This document shows positions 1 through 6,108 of a DNA stretch of 22,369 nt, in pieces. The notes under the pieces were generated by a model. The model searched no databases and was not told the DNA's origin. It saw nothing but the letters and a program-made list of their open reading frames with translations. Source of the DNA: Bordetella parapertussis (lineage in GTDB: Bacteria; Pseudomonadota; Gammaproteobacteria; Burkholderiales; Burkholderiaceae_C); assembly GCA_945878065.1 (NCBI GenBank), contig CAMDXA010000031.1, forward strand, positions 1 through 22,369, given 5' to 3'. Both the position numbers and the translations under genes were made by a program. Numbering within the stretch: the stretch's first letter is position 1; each line of letters starts with the position of its first letter.

Positions 1-410
1 TCAATATCCAAATGATTGAATGCCATGTTGATCATGGCGTTGAGGATGTTGTTGTGCTTTCGAACGCTGTTGGGATGAAGGCCTTCAGCCAAACGGTGAT
101 CTCGGTACTCGGTGATGTGCCAATGTCTGAGTTCATCCAAGTACATGTCGCCAAACTGCGCCACAAAGCGTTTGAAGTACTGATTGGCATTGAGTTTGAA
201 TTTGCGTCTGTGGGCTGAGGTGTTCTCAGTCATGTAGATTTCAAACGCATCCGACAACTTGGGACGTTGCTTGCTGTTGAATTCTTGAAGGTGTTTGATC
301 AGCAACTCCTTGATCAAGTCCTCATCAACATCGATACCGCTGACGTTGATGCGCCTTGTGATCTGGGTGTTGAGATAAGTGCGTGGAGCAATTTGAATTT
401 CATGTGTCAT
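1..410 (-). CDS. Tyrosine-recombinase (phage-type) integrase, N-terminal part, cut by the window edge
   Basis: The frame is open from an ATG at 410-408 to the left edge, giving 136 visible residues and no stop. Residues about 52-134 look like the SAM-like core-binding domain of tyrosine recombinases: a basic stretch (AHRRKFKLN) followed by LDELRHWHITEYRDHRL and NSVRKHNNILNAMINMAF, the usual pattern of helices before the catalytic domain. The catalytic R-H-R-Y domain would lie to the left and is not visible, so activity cannot be judged. No strong Shine-Dalgarno precedes the ATG, and the frame stays open a little upstream, so the start is tentative. A truncated tRNA-Asn lies about 410 bp upstream, which fits an element that integrates at a tRNA gene. 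The integrase fold call is fairly secure; the element type (prophage, ICE or island) is unknown. Confidence 0.78.
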   Translation of the reverse strand, partial: MTHEIQIAPRTYLNTQITRRINVSGIDVDEDLIKELLIKHLQEFNSKQRPKLSDAFEIYMTENTSAHRRKFKLNANQYFKRFVAQFGDMYLDELRHWHITEYRDHRLAEGLHPNSVRKHNNILNAMINMAFNHLDI

Positions 411-662
411 GTGATTCTTAAAAGGTGCAGAGCCTAAGCAAATGCAGCAGTGCAATGGACTTCACATGAATTTAGTTTCAGCACTGTGGTTTGGGCAACC
501 GCTTCAGTGAGTGTCCCGAAGCATTGGACGGACTCTCAAGCAGCTTGTAAAAATAGAAATTCAACAAGCACTCAAATCAAAGTTTTGGGTGATGAAAGCC
601 AACTTTGTTTTGGGTCGCTAAGAGGAGGGTGCCAACCGCAGAAAACAGGTTTTCAAATCGTC

Positions 663-712
663 AGTTGCAAAATGCAACTTCTCATAATGTGAGAAGCCTA
701 CGAAGTATTCGT
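663..712. repeat. Three consecutive inverted repeats (hairpins)
   Basis: Three perfect small palindromes follow one another. AGTTGCA (663-669) pairs with TGCAACT (673-679) around AAA. CTTCTCA (678-684) pairs with TGAGAAG (690-696) around TAATG. ACGAA (700-704) pairs with TTCGT (708-712) around GTA. The first two overlap by two bases, so they cannot both be fully formed. No T-run follows on either strand, so they are not ordinary intrinsic terminators. Their place between an integrase gene and a truncated tRNA suggests recombinase or excisionase binding sites, but that is inference. Confidence 0.55.
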
Positions 713-730
713 GTAATAACCGTGTAATTA
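710..730 (+). repeat. Short tandem direct repeat, 10 bp copies
   Basis: CGTGTAATAA at 710-719 is followed after one base by CGTGTAATTA at 721-730, nine of ten bases identical, with an 11-bp period close to one helical turn. Such phased repeats upstream of an integrase gene can be arm-type binding sites or excisionase sites. That role is only suggested by position; chance in an AT-rich stretch is possible. Confidence 0.35.
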
Positions 731-817
731 ATACTTTAGGTAAAATATAGGCTATAAATCGTTGATTTATATGGGTTTTTTAAGGGTATTTTTTAGTAAG
801 GAACTCTTTCTGCGGAG

Positions 818-856
818 TTAACAGTCCGGCGCTCTACCGACTGAGCTATCGAGGAA
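818..856 (-). pseudogene. tRNA-Asn(GTT) 5' half, truncated at the anticodon loop
   Basis: Read on the minus strand from 856, the sequence gives a tRNA 5' acceptor strand (TTCCTCG), a D-arm (GCTCAGTCGGTAGAGC) and an anticodon arm ending CTGTTAA, with GTT as anticodon, exactly as in tRNA-Asn. After the loop comes an extra C and a short TCCGCA match (816-811). There is then no variable loop, no T-arm with GGTTCGA, and no 3' acceptor strand complementary to TTCCTCG. I searched the neighbouring sequence by eye down to the integrase and found no 3' half. The break at the anticodon loop is a common crossover site for tyrosine recombinases, and an integrase gene lies 410 bp away. It is most likely a disrupted or leftover tRNA gene at an attachment site and not a functional tRNA. 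Confidence 0.75.
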
Positions 857-1077
857 TGTATTCGGTTTTTTCTAGCAAGAAACATGCTTGAGGGGTGTCA
901 CCTGTAAGGGTTGATTCCCGCACATTTTATTGCTCTGACATTGTAGCAAACAATTTTTGGGCCTCTGAATTTGCTGAGTTTCCAGATCAAAAAGTAATCA
1001 ATAAATCAGCAAGGTTTCTGTGGGAGTCGTTGGGGTTAGCCTGTTTCATTGACTTTGCATCGGCAGGTGAAGTGATG

Positions 1078-1314
1078 TCAATCCTGTTGCTTTTGAAAAA
1101 CATTCAACTTGACCCAAAAATTTTTTATTTTCAATAAAAATTCTTTCCCAAGCAAAACCATACTTAAGAAAAATGCAATTTCTCCAATGATTACAAGACC
1201 TGTTGTGTAAGCCGTAGCCATCCCGATCGATACATCCAAAAAAGGAACCACGGCAATCGCCCCCAAAGTGATAAATGACAAGACGAAGAGAGAGTAGCCA
1301 ATTGCTTGTTTCAT
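1078..1314 (-). CDS. Small two-helix membrane protein, transporter-suffix-domain type
   Basis: The 78-residue product starts MKQAIGYSLFVLSF and has two hydrophobic segments, about residues 5-27 and 36-58, followed by a basic, aromatic tail (KIKNFWVKLNVF). The pattern IGYSLFVLSF...VPFLD.SIGMA...GEIAFFLS..LLGKEFL matches my memory of the family annotated as transporter suffix domain-containing protein, which also occurs as a free-standing small protein; its function is unknown. The frame is open up to 1512, but the upstream part is basic and unlike the family, so the internal ATG at 1314 is the likelier start even though only a weak ribosome-binding site precedes it. It points away from the small gene at 1511, so the 196 bp between them should contain divergent promoters. 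The base composition is AT-rich compared with the metabolic genes to the right. Confidence 0.65.
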   Translation of the reverse strand: MKQAIGYSLFVLSFITLGAIAVVPFLDVSIGMATAYTTGLVIIGEIAFFLSMVLLGKEFLLKIKNFWVKLNVFQKQQD

Positions 1315-1510
1315 ATTTTCAGAGTTTAAAGATGAAGGCGCCAACAAAAATATGGATCCTTTTCTAAAGTTGCCATCGTATATAAGTAATAACCCTAGGT
1401 TTTGACGCGTGTGTAATGATTTATCGTTCTGACGTTTGCTGGGTTCGCGACACTTATAGAAAACTTGTTGTGATTGCTTTGTTAATTGTTCACGTTGAAA
1501 GGATACCGTC

Positions 1511-1714
1511 ATGTTTTTTCCTGCTCCTCACGATGCCAAGGACACCATCTCTAAATTTGCCGGTTTCATTGGCATGGTTGCCAGCATTGCATTGGCTGTC
1601 CATTTGATACTGCCCGTCAGCCCAGCGTTGTCTGCTTCTTCACAAACGGTGGTGTCCATCATCATTGGTTTGATGATCGGCTGGTTGTCGTTTGCCGTTC
1701 AATTGAAAAAATAA
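1511..1714 (+). CDS. Small hypothetical membrane protein, 67 aa
   Basis: A good Shine-Dalgarno (GAAAGGA, ending at 1503) precedes the ATG by about seven bases, which supports translation. The 67-residue product has a short polar N-terminus (APHDAKDTISKF) and two hydrophobic segments, about residues 17-36 and 46-63, separated by a loop with prolines and serines, and ends in two lysines. This would give a two-helix inner-membrane protein with both ends probably cytoplasmic. I do not recognise a family. It converges with the LysR gene to its right, with a hairpin-rich 86-bp gap between them. It could be a small cargo gene of the putative element or an ordinary chromosomal orphan. Confidence 0.5.
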   Translation: MFFPAPHDAKDTISKFAGFIGMVASIALAVHLILPVSPALSASSQTVVSIIIGLMIGWLSFAVQLKK

Positions 1715-1723
1715 CCTGCCTGT

Positions 1724-1759
1724 TCACGCATCGCAATCACGTTTTAGATGCGTGATTGC
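1724..1759. terminator. Overlapping inverted repeats between convergent genes, possible bidirectional terminator
   Basis: Two perfect 9-bp stems are possible and exclude each other. TCACGCATC (1724-1732) pairs with GATGCGTGA (1747-1755), or GCAATCACG (1733-1741) pairs with CGTGATTGC (1751-1759). The site sits between the 67-aa gene and the LysR gene, which converge on it. On the plus strand a T8 tract lies at 1784-1791, about 24 bases after the second stem, so it is not a textbook intrinsic terminator; on the minus strand no T-run follows. A role in ending transcription from both sides is likely from position; a switching role is speculative. Confidence 0.45.
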
Positions 1760-1800
1760 TTCAGTGATTAACGGTTAGTGGGCTTTTTTTTAGACGATTC

Positions 1801-2703
1801 TTATTCACTGAACAATTCCACCAACTGCTGGCGCATCCACACATTGGCGGGCTCGCGGTTGTATTTGGCATGCCAAAACAAATTGATTGCAATTTCAGGC
1901 AATTTGAATGGCAGAGGGGACGTTTCCAACTGAAAAGGCTGCTTGCATTTTTGTGCAAACCGCTCAGGCACGGTGGCGATCAAATCCGAACTGTGCAAAA
2001 TATGACCAACAGCCACAAAATGTGGAACGTGCAATTGAATGGGCCGGTGTATGTTTTTTTTCTCCAACCATTCGCTGAGTTCCCCGTGCCCGGTATTTGC
2101 CGACATGATGCCCACATGGGGCAGTGATTTGTATTGCGCCAAGGTAATCGGGTTGCTGGCTGCAGGGTGTCCTTGTCTAAACATGCACACATAGCGCTGT
2201 TTGAACAATCTCCGCTGAAAAAAACCTGTGGTCAGACTTGGCAGCAAGCCTATGGCCAAGTCCACTTCGCCTGCTGCCATGTCGTCACTCAGGTGACCGC
2301 TCTGGTGTCTGAGGGTGCTGATTTTTATTGTGGGTGCCAAGCGTGAAAGCATCTCCATCAAGGTCGGCATGAAATAAATTTCACCAATGTCTGTGATGGC
2401 CAGGGTAAAAGTACGGTCGCTGGTGGCCGGATCAAAACTGTCTCGTTGGTTCAACGCGGTTTGCAGCATCCCCAAGGCGTAGCCCACAGGCTCGATCAGG
2501 TGCATGGCGTAAGGGGTAGGCTCCATGCCCCGAGACGTTCGCACAAACAAGTCATCTTTGAGAAAATCCCGCAATCGCTTAAGTGCATTGCTGACTGCAG
2601 GCTGTGACAAACCCAATTTATCTGCGCTGACAGACACGCTGCGATCCAGCAACAATTGATTGAACACCACCAGCAGATTGAGGTCTATTTTTCTGAGATC
2701 CAT
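1801..2703 (-). CDS. nagR: LysR-family regulator, NahR/NagR type, of the salicylate hydroxylase operon
   Basis: This is a 300-residue LysR regulator, the same length as NahR. The winged helix-turn-helix is at about residues 6-65 (IDLNLLVVFNQLLLDRS, then GLSQPAVSNALKRLR and LFVRTSRGMEPTPYA). The effector domain carries the NahR/NagR signature TFTLAITDIGEIYFMP near residue 100, then DLAIGLLPSL.TGFFQRRL, VPHFVAVGHIL and EIAINLFWHAKYN. These proteins bind salicylate-type inducers and activate the adjacent degradation operon. The frame extends to 2748, but the ATG at 2703 (MDLRKIDLNLL) matches the family start. It is transcribed away from the nag genes, and a perfect LysR box lies only 13 bp upstream of its start codon, which suggests self-repression together with activation of the divergent operon. 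The family call is very secure; the exact inducer is inferred from the neighbours. Confidence 0.9.
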   Translation of the reverse strand: MDLRKIDLNLLVVFNQLLLDRSVSVSADKLGLSQPAVSNALKRLRDFLKDDLFVRTSRGMEPTPYAMHLIEPVGYALGMLQTALNQRDSFDPATSDRTFTLAITDIGEIYFMPTLMEMLSRLAPTIKISTLRHQSGHLSDDMAAGEVDLAIGLLPSLTTGFFQRRLFKQRYVCMFRQGHPAASNPITLAQYKSLPHVGIMSANTGHGELSEWLEKKNIHRPIQLHVPHFVAVGHILHSSDLIATVPERFAQKCKQPFQLETSPLPFKLPEIAINLFWHAKYNREPANVWMRQQLVELFSE

Positions 2704-2715
2704 GGCAAAAACAAT

Positions 2716-2730
2716 ATTCACGAAATGAAT
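2716..2730. promoter_or_regulatory. LysR-type operator (T-N11-A box)
   Basis: ATTCA (2716-2720) and TGAAT (2726-2730) form a perfect 5-bp inverted repeat with a 5-bp spacer, so the box has the T-N11-A layout of LysR regulators. It lies in the divergent region between nagR and the nag operon, just upstream of the nagR start. If the nag promoter is the TTTACT (2753-2758), 17 bp, GACAAT (2776-2781) pair, the box would centre near -65, as in the nah/sal promoters. An alternative pair, CTGACA (2774-2779), 17 bp, TATTTT (2797-2802), would put it near -86. The operator is well supported by sequence; the promoter choice is not settled. Confidence 0.65.
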
Positions 2731-2807
2731 ACAGTCTATATGATCCAAAGGATTTACTTATAAGGTCTGGTTTCTGACAATGGACCCTATCGAGGATATT
2801 TTTTTAT

Positions 2808-2951
2808 ATGGAACTGCTGGTCACGCCCCAAAACTTGCGCTTGCAGATTCAAACCGGTCATAACCTGTACGTGGCGGCCGTGGCCACCAACATTTGTCAT
2901 CCCATGTTTGAAAAAATCCATGCCGATGCGTTTTATCCCTCGGGTATTTGA
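2808..2951 (+). pseudogene. nagAa: Internally deleted ferredoxin reductase gene (nagAa remnant), 47 codons
   Basis: The short frame begins MELLVTPQN, like the N-terminus of NagAa/NahAa-type ferredoxin reductases (MELL...), and ends KIHADAFYPSGI, like the C-terminus of the same proteins (..IYADAFYPGGI). The family is about 328 residues long, so roughly 280 residues are missing, including the four-cysteine [2Fe-2S] loop and the whole FAD and NAD domains. The join, near residues 20-33, leaves the frame open. In known nag operons nagAa directly precedes nagG, which is exactly where this remnant sits, 22 bp before nagG. It cannot be a working reductase. A weak GAGG lies about 12 bp before the ATG. 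The identification rests on both ends and the position; the middle residues (about 21-33) match nothing clearly. Confidence 0.75.
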
Positions 2952-2973
2952 CATTGAACCAAGGAGATGTGTC

Positions 2974-4233
2974 ATGACAACAACCAGTGTATTTCCCAAA
3001 GACCCGACCTGGGACGGCGAAGGTACCAGTCGTATTCCATTTTGGGCTTACACGCGTGACGATTTGTATAAAAAGGAACTGGACAAATTTTTTTACAACG
3101 GGCACTGGTGTTATGTGGGCTTAGAGGCTGAGATTCCCAACCCGGGTGATTTTCGTCGCACGGTGGTCGGTGAACGCTCGGTGATCATGGTTCGAGATCC
3201 AGACGGTGGCATCAATGTGATCGAAAACGTGTGTGCCCACCGTGGCATGCGTTTTTGTCGCGAACGACACGGCAACGCCAAAGATTTTTTCTGTCCCTAT
3301 CACCAGTGGAATTACAGCGTCAAGGGCGATTTGCAAGGCGTACCTTTTCGGCGCGGCGTCAAGCAAGACGGAAAGATCAATGGCGGCATGCCCAAAGACT
3401 TCAAGGTAGAAGAGCATGGTTTGACCAAACTCAAAGTGGCAACGCGAGGTGGGGTGGTGTTCGCTTCTTTTGACCATGACATTGAGCCATTGGAAGCATT
3501 TTTAGGGCCAACCATATTGGCTTACTTTGACCGCACATTCAATGGACGACCACTCAAGGTGTTGGGATATCGACGCCAAAGAATTCCCGGTAACTGGAAG
3601 TTGATGCAAGAAAATATCAAAGATCCTTACCACCCGGGTCTTTTACATACTTGGTTTTCTACCTTTGGTCTTTGGCGTGCTGACAATAAATCAGAATTGA
3701 AAATGGATGCCCACTTTCGCCATGCCGCCATGATTTCTACCCGAGGGCAGGGTGGGAACAATGAAGACGTGGTGAGCGGTGTGGACAGCTACAAAGAAAA
3801 AATGACGCTCAACGACATGCGCTTATTGGACATCGTCCCCGAGGCATGGTGGGCGGGTCCAACCGCTGTGATGACCACCATATTCCCCAGTTTGATCATT
3901 CAGCAACAAGTCAACAGCGTATCCACTCGCCACATTCAGCCCAATGGACATGGCTCGTTTGATTTTGTCTGGACACATTTTGGTTTTTCAGACGATACCC
4001 CTGAGATGGAGCAACGCCGTTTGATACAGGCCAATTTATTTGGTCCCGCAGGATTTGTATCTGCAGACGATGGTGAAGTGATTGAATGGTCTCAACAAGG
4101 GTTTGAACAAAAACCCTCGCACCGCACTGTGGTTGAAATGGGTGGACATGAAGTGGGCGACACAGACCATATGGTTACTGAAACATTGATTCGCGGGATG
4201 TACAAATATTGGCGTCAGGTGATGGGAGAGTGA
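2974..4233 (+). CDS. nagG: Salicylate 5-hydroxylase, large (alpha) oxygenase subunit
   Basis: This is the catalytic alpha subunit of a Rieske non-haem iron oxygenase that would convert salicylate to gentisate. It has 419 residues, against about 423 in NagG. The Rieske centre is CAHR (C87, H89) with CPYH (C107, H110). The mononuclear iron site shows in [20 protein letters not shown]217 as the bridging aspartate and H220 and H225 as ligands, with the carboxylate ligand probably in SADDGE (D365/D366). Long stretches agree with NagG of naphthalene/salicylate degraders as I remember it, which favours salicylate over other benzoates. The start is set by AAGGAG at 2961-2966 before the ATG at 2974; the frame is open further upstream but overlaps the nagAa remnant. 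It overlaps nothing downstream and is two bases from nagH. No key residue is missing. Confidence 0.92.
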   Translation: MTTTSVFPKDPTWDGEGTSRIPFWAYTRDDLYKKELDKFFYNGHWCYVGLEAEIPNPGDFRRTVVGERSVIMVRDPDGGINVIENVCAHRGMRFCRERHGNAKDFFCPYHQWNYSVKGDLQGVPFRRGVKQDGKINGGMPKDFKVEEHGLTKLKVATRGGVVFASFDHDIEPLEAFLGPTILAYFDRTFNGRPLKVLGYRRQRIPGNWKLMQENIKDPYHPGLLHTWFSTFGLWRADNKSELKMDAHFRHAAMISTRGQGGNNEDVVSGVDSYKEKMTLNDMRLLDIVPEAWWAGPTAVMTTIFPSLIIQQQVNSVSTRHIQPNGHGSFDFVWTHFGFSDDTPEMEQRRLIQANLFGPAGFVSADDGEVIEWSQQGFEQKPSHRTVVEMGGHEVGDTDHMVTETLIRGMYKYWRQVMGE

Positions 4234-4235
4234 GC

Positions 4236-4715
4236 ATGATGGATTTCAAAACCTATTTCGAACTCTTAAACTTCTACAGTGATTACGCCATGGTGTGTGA
4301 TTCTGAGGAATGGGAAAAATGGCCAGACTTCTTTTTAGAAGATGGCACATACCGACTGCAACCTCGGGAGAATTTTGAACAAGGTCTGCCTTTGTGCTTG
4401 CTTGCCTTAGAGAGTCGCGCCATGATCAAAGACAGGGTGTATGGCGTGAAAGAAACCCTTTATCACGATCCCTACTACCAACGCCATATTGTGGGCACCC
4501 CCAGGGTTCTTTCGGTTGCAGACGACGCTAGCCGCATTCATTCAGAAGCCAACTACACCGTTATTCGCACCAAATTCGATGGCGATTCGACCATTTTGTC
4601 TGTTGGTTTTTACCGCGATCATATTGTTCGCACCAGTGAAGGCTTGAAATTCCAATCGCGTTTGTGCGTCTATGACAGCGAAATGATTGCCAACTCCATC
4701 ATCTATCCCATTTAA
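4236..4715 (+). CDS. nagH: Salicylate 5-hydroxylase, small (beta) oxygenase subunit
   Basis: This is the beta subunit of the oxygenase, an NTF2-like cone-shaped protein that supports the alpha3beta3 hexamer and has no cofactor. The product is 159 residues, close to the 161 of NagH. Recognisable pieces are [40 protein letters not shown] near the N-terminus, [24 protein letters not shown] in the middle, and [19 protein letters not shown] at the end, typical of Rieske dioxygenase small subunits. The start at 4236 follows GGGAGAG at 4224-4230; a second ATG at 4239 is possible. It begins two bases after the nagG stop and ends ten bases before nagAb, so it is translationally linked to both. Confidence 0.9.
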   Translation: MMDFKTYFELLNFYSDYAMVCDSEEWEKWPDFFLEDGTYRLQPRENFEQGLPLCLLALESRAMIKDRVYGVKETLYHDPYYQRHIVGTPRVLSVADDASRIHSEANYTVIRTKFDGDSTILSVGFYRDHIVRTSEGLKFQSRLCVYDSEMIANSIIYPI

Positions 4716-4725
4716 GGAAATGCAT

Positions 4726-5037
4726 ATGACTGACTCATGGATTGACGTATTGGACGCAAGCGACATGCCGCAAGGCGACGTCACTGCAGTGATGGTAAAC
4801 GGCAATGAAATTGCACTTTACGAAGTAGATGGTGAAGTCTTTGCAACTGACAATCTGTGCACCCATGGTGCTGCCCGTATGAGCGATGGTTTTTTGGAAG
4901 GACACGAAATTGAATGTCCTTTTCACCAAGGCCGCTTCGATGTGTGCACAGGCAAAGCCTTGTGTGCGCCATTGACCAAAAACATCCGCACTTATCCGGT
5001 ACGTATAGACCAATCAAGAATATGGGTAAAGTTATGA
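4726..5037 (+). CDS. nagAb: Rieske-type [2Fe-2S] ferredoxin of the hydroxylase
   Basis: This is the electron carrier that delivers electrons to the NagG Rieske centre. The product is 103 residues, the usual size for NagAb/NahAb. The Rieske ligands are CTHG (C45, H47) and CPFH (C64, H67), with the standard hydrophobic and Gly/Asp pattern between them and a C-terminal strand [14 protein letters not shown]. The ATG at 4726 follows AAGGA at 4714-4718 by seven bases and is preferred over the ATG at 4720. The last four bases (ATGA) overlap the start of the gentisate dioxygenase gene. Its usual partner, the NagAa reductase, is only a remnant in this window, so its electron source must be encoded elsewhere or be a general reductase. 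Confidence 0.9.
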   Translation: MTDSWIDVLDASDMPQGDVTAVMVNGNEIALYEVDGEVFATDNLCTHGAARMSDGFLEGHEIECPFHQGRFDVCTGKALCAPLTKNIRTYPVRIDQSRIWVKL

Positions 5038-6074
5038 CACAAGAGCTCGGTCGATTAGAAGATTTACCTGTTGACTATGTTCAAGATTTACGGGATTTGA
5101 ACTTGGTACCCTTGTGGCCCAGTTTGCGCGGTGTGTTGCCGCCGCATATTCCAACTCGCCAAACACGTCCCATCCATTGGCCTTATCTGTCAATCAAAGC
5201 CTTGCTTCTTAAAGCAGGTGAACTGACGCCGATTGAAAAAGCTGAACGCCGTGTGCTGGTGCTGGCCAATCCGGGTCACGGTTTGGACAAGATGCAGGCC
5301 AGTTCGGCCATGTACCTGGGCATGCAGTTGCTACTGCCGGGCGAAAGGGCGCCCAGTCACCGGCATACCCCAAATGCAGTGCGGATGATTGTGGAAGGCG
5401 AAGGCGCATACACCACGGTGGACGGTGAAAAATGCCCGATGCACAGAGGTGATTTGATACTGACACCCACAGGCTTATGGCATGAGCATGGCCATGATGG
5501 GACCGATCCTGTTATTTGGTTAGATGTATTGGACCTTCCGTTGGTCTATTACATGGAGACCTCTTACCACGTCAATGGCGAGCCGCAAAAGGTGGTCAAT
5601 GGGCGAGGAGACAAGCAGTATGCGCATGGAGGAGTCGTGCCCACAAAAGTGTTTGAGCGCAGCACAAAGGCATACCCGATGTTGCGTTACGCATGGGCAG
5701 ATGCAAAAGCTGCGTTGCAAGCCTTGGCAGTGGATGATCCCGCTGTCGAACAGGTTCAAGTCACTTACACCAACCCTGAAACTGGCAGTGATGCAGAAAA
5801 TATCTTGGGGTTTTATGCGCTGATGTTGCGCCCAGGCCAGTCGCTTCGGTTGCCTGCCCGTTCACCTGCCCAAGTGTTTCATGTGATTGAAGGTGAGGTG
5901 CAAGCGCAGATCGTCAACAACCTATTTCATTTGCTTGAAGCGGATACCTGCTGCGCCCCGGGCTATGAAGCAGTGACTTTGGTCAATCTGCATTCACAGC
6001 AGCCAGCTTTTTTATTCATGGCCGACGAGTCCCCGTTGCACCGAAAACTCGGTGTGTACGAGAACCGCGGTTGA
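5034..6074 (+). CDS. nagI: Gentisate 1,2-dioxygenase (bicupin)
   Basis: This enzyme cleaves gentisate between C1 and C2 to maleylpyruvate. It has 346 residues, normal for the family, with two cupin domains (about 90-170 and 255-330). The N-terminal cupin shows the iron-binding motif [17 protein letters not shown] with H109 and H111, and the third histidine is probably H150 in LWHEHG. The DLTPL-like region LNLVPLWP and the segment [17 protein letters not shown] are typical of gentisate and salicylate dioxygenases. I chose the ATG at 5034, which overlaps the nagAb stop by ATGA; an ATG at 5022 is possible. Its place after a salicylate 5-hydroxylase makes gentisate the likely substrate, although a salicylate 1,2-dioxygenase activity is known in this family. 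Genes for the next two steps are not in the window. Confidence 0.88.
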   Translation: MTQELGRLEDLPVDYVQDLRDLNLVPLWPSLRGVLPPHIPTRQTRPIHWPYLSIKALLLKAGELTPIEKAERRVLVLANPGHGLDKMQASSAMYLGMQLLLPGERAPSHRHTPNAVRMIVEGEGAYTTVDGEKCPMHRGDLILTPTGLWHEHGHDGTDPVIWLDVLDLPLVYYMETSYHVNGEPQKVVNGRGDKQYAHGGVVPTKVFERSTKAYPMLRYAWADAKAALQALAVDDPAVEQVQVTYTNPETGSDAENILGFYALMLRPGQSLRLPARSPAQVFHVIEGEVQAQIVNNLFHLLEADTCCAPGYEAVTLVNLHSQQPAFLFMADESPLHRKLGVYENRG

Positions 6075-6108
6075 ATCCATTTTTATTCCCGGCACCTTAT
6101 TGACTGGA

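Larger units (their letters stand above)
411..1077. other. AT-rich stretch without a supported gene, between integrase and small membrane gene
   Basis: No open frame here has a credible start, composition or recognisable product; the two 80-codon frames at 450-692 and 895-1137 look like chance. What the stretch does hold is a run of inverted repeats at 663-712, a direct repeat at 710-730 (CGTGTAATAA, then CGTGTAATTA), an AT-rich tract around 715-800, and a tRNA-Asn 5' half on the minus strand at 818-856. This combination is typical of an attachment region next to an integrase gene, but no second attachment copy is visible in the window. Positions 862-1077 show nothing I can name. Confidence 0.5.

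Noticed and set aside
450..692. An 80-codon open frame on the plus strand.
   Set aside because: No ribosome-binding site, no family resemblance, and it overlaps the hairpin cluster; it looks like chance. The same applies to the frame at 895-1137.
818..856. A self-splicing intron in the tRNA-Asn anticodon loop.
   Set aside because: Group I introns sit in anticodon loops, but no 3' exon with a T-arm or an acceptor strand complementary to TTCCTCG is found downstream on the minus strand, and no intron core was recognised.
905..927. A T-arm-like sequence (AAGGGTTGATTCCCGCA) that might belong to a second tRNA.
   Set aside because: The T-loop lacks the expected TTCGA arrangement, and no acceptor, D-arm or anticodon arm surrounds it on either strand.
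1402..1407. TTGACG as the -35 box of the 67-aa gene promoter.
   Set aside because: No acceptable -10 box lies 16-18 bp downstream, so no promoter is called there.
6075..6108. A terminator between the gentisate dioxygenase gene and thiE.
   Set aside because: Only a four-base TTGA/TCAA pairing is present with no T-run; not enough for a call.
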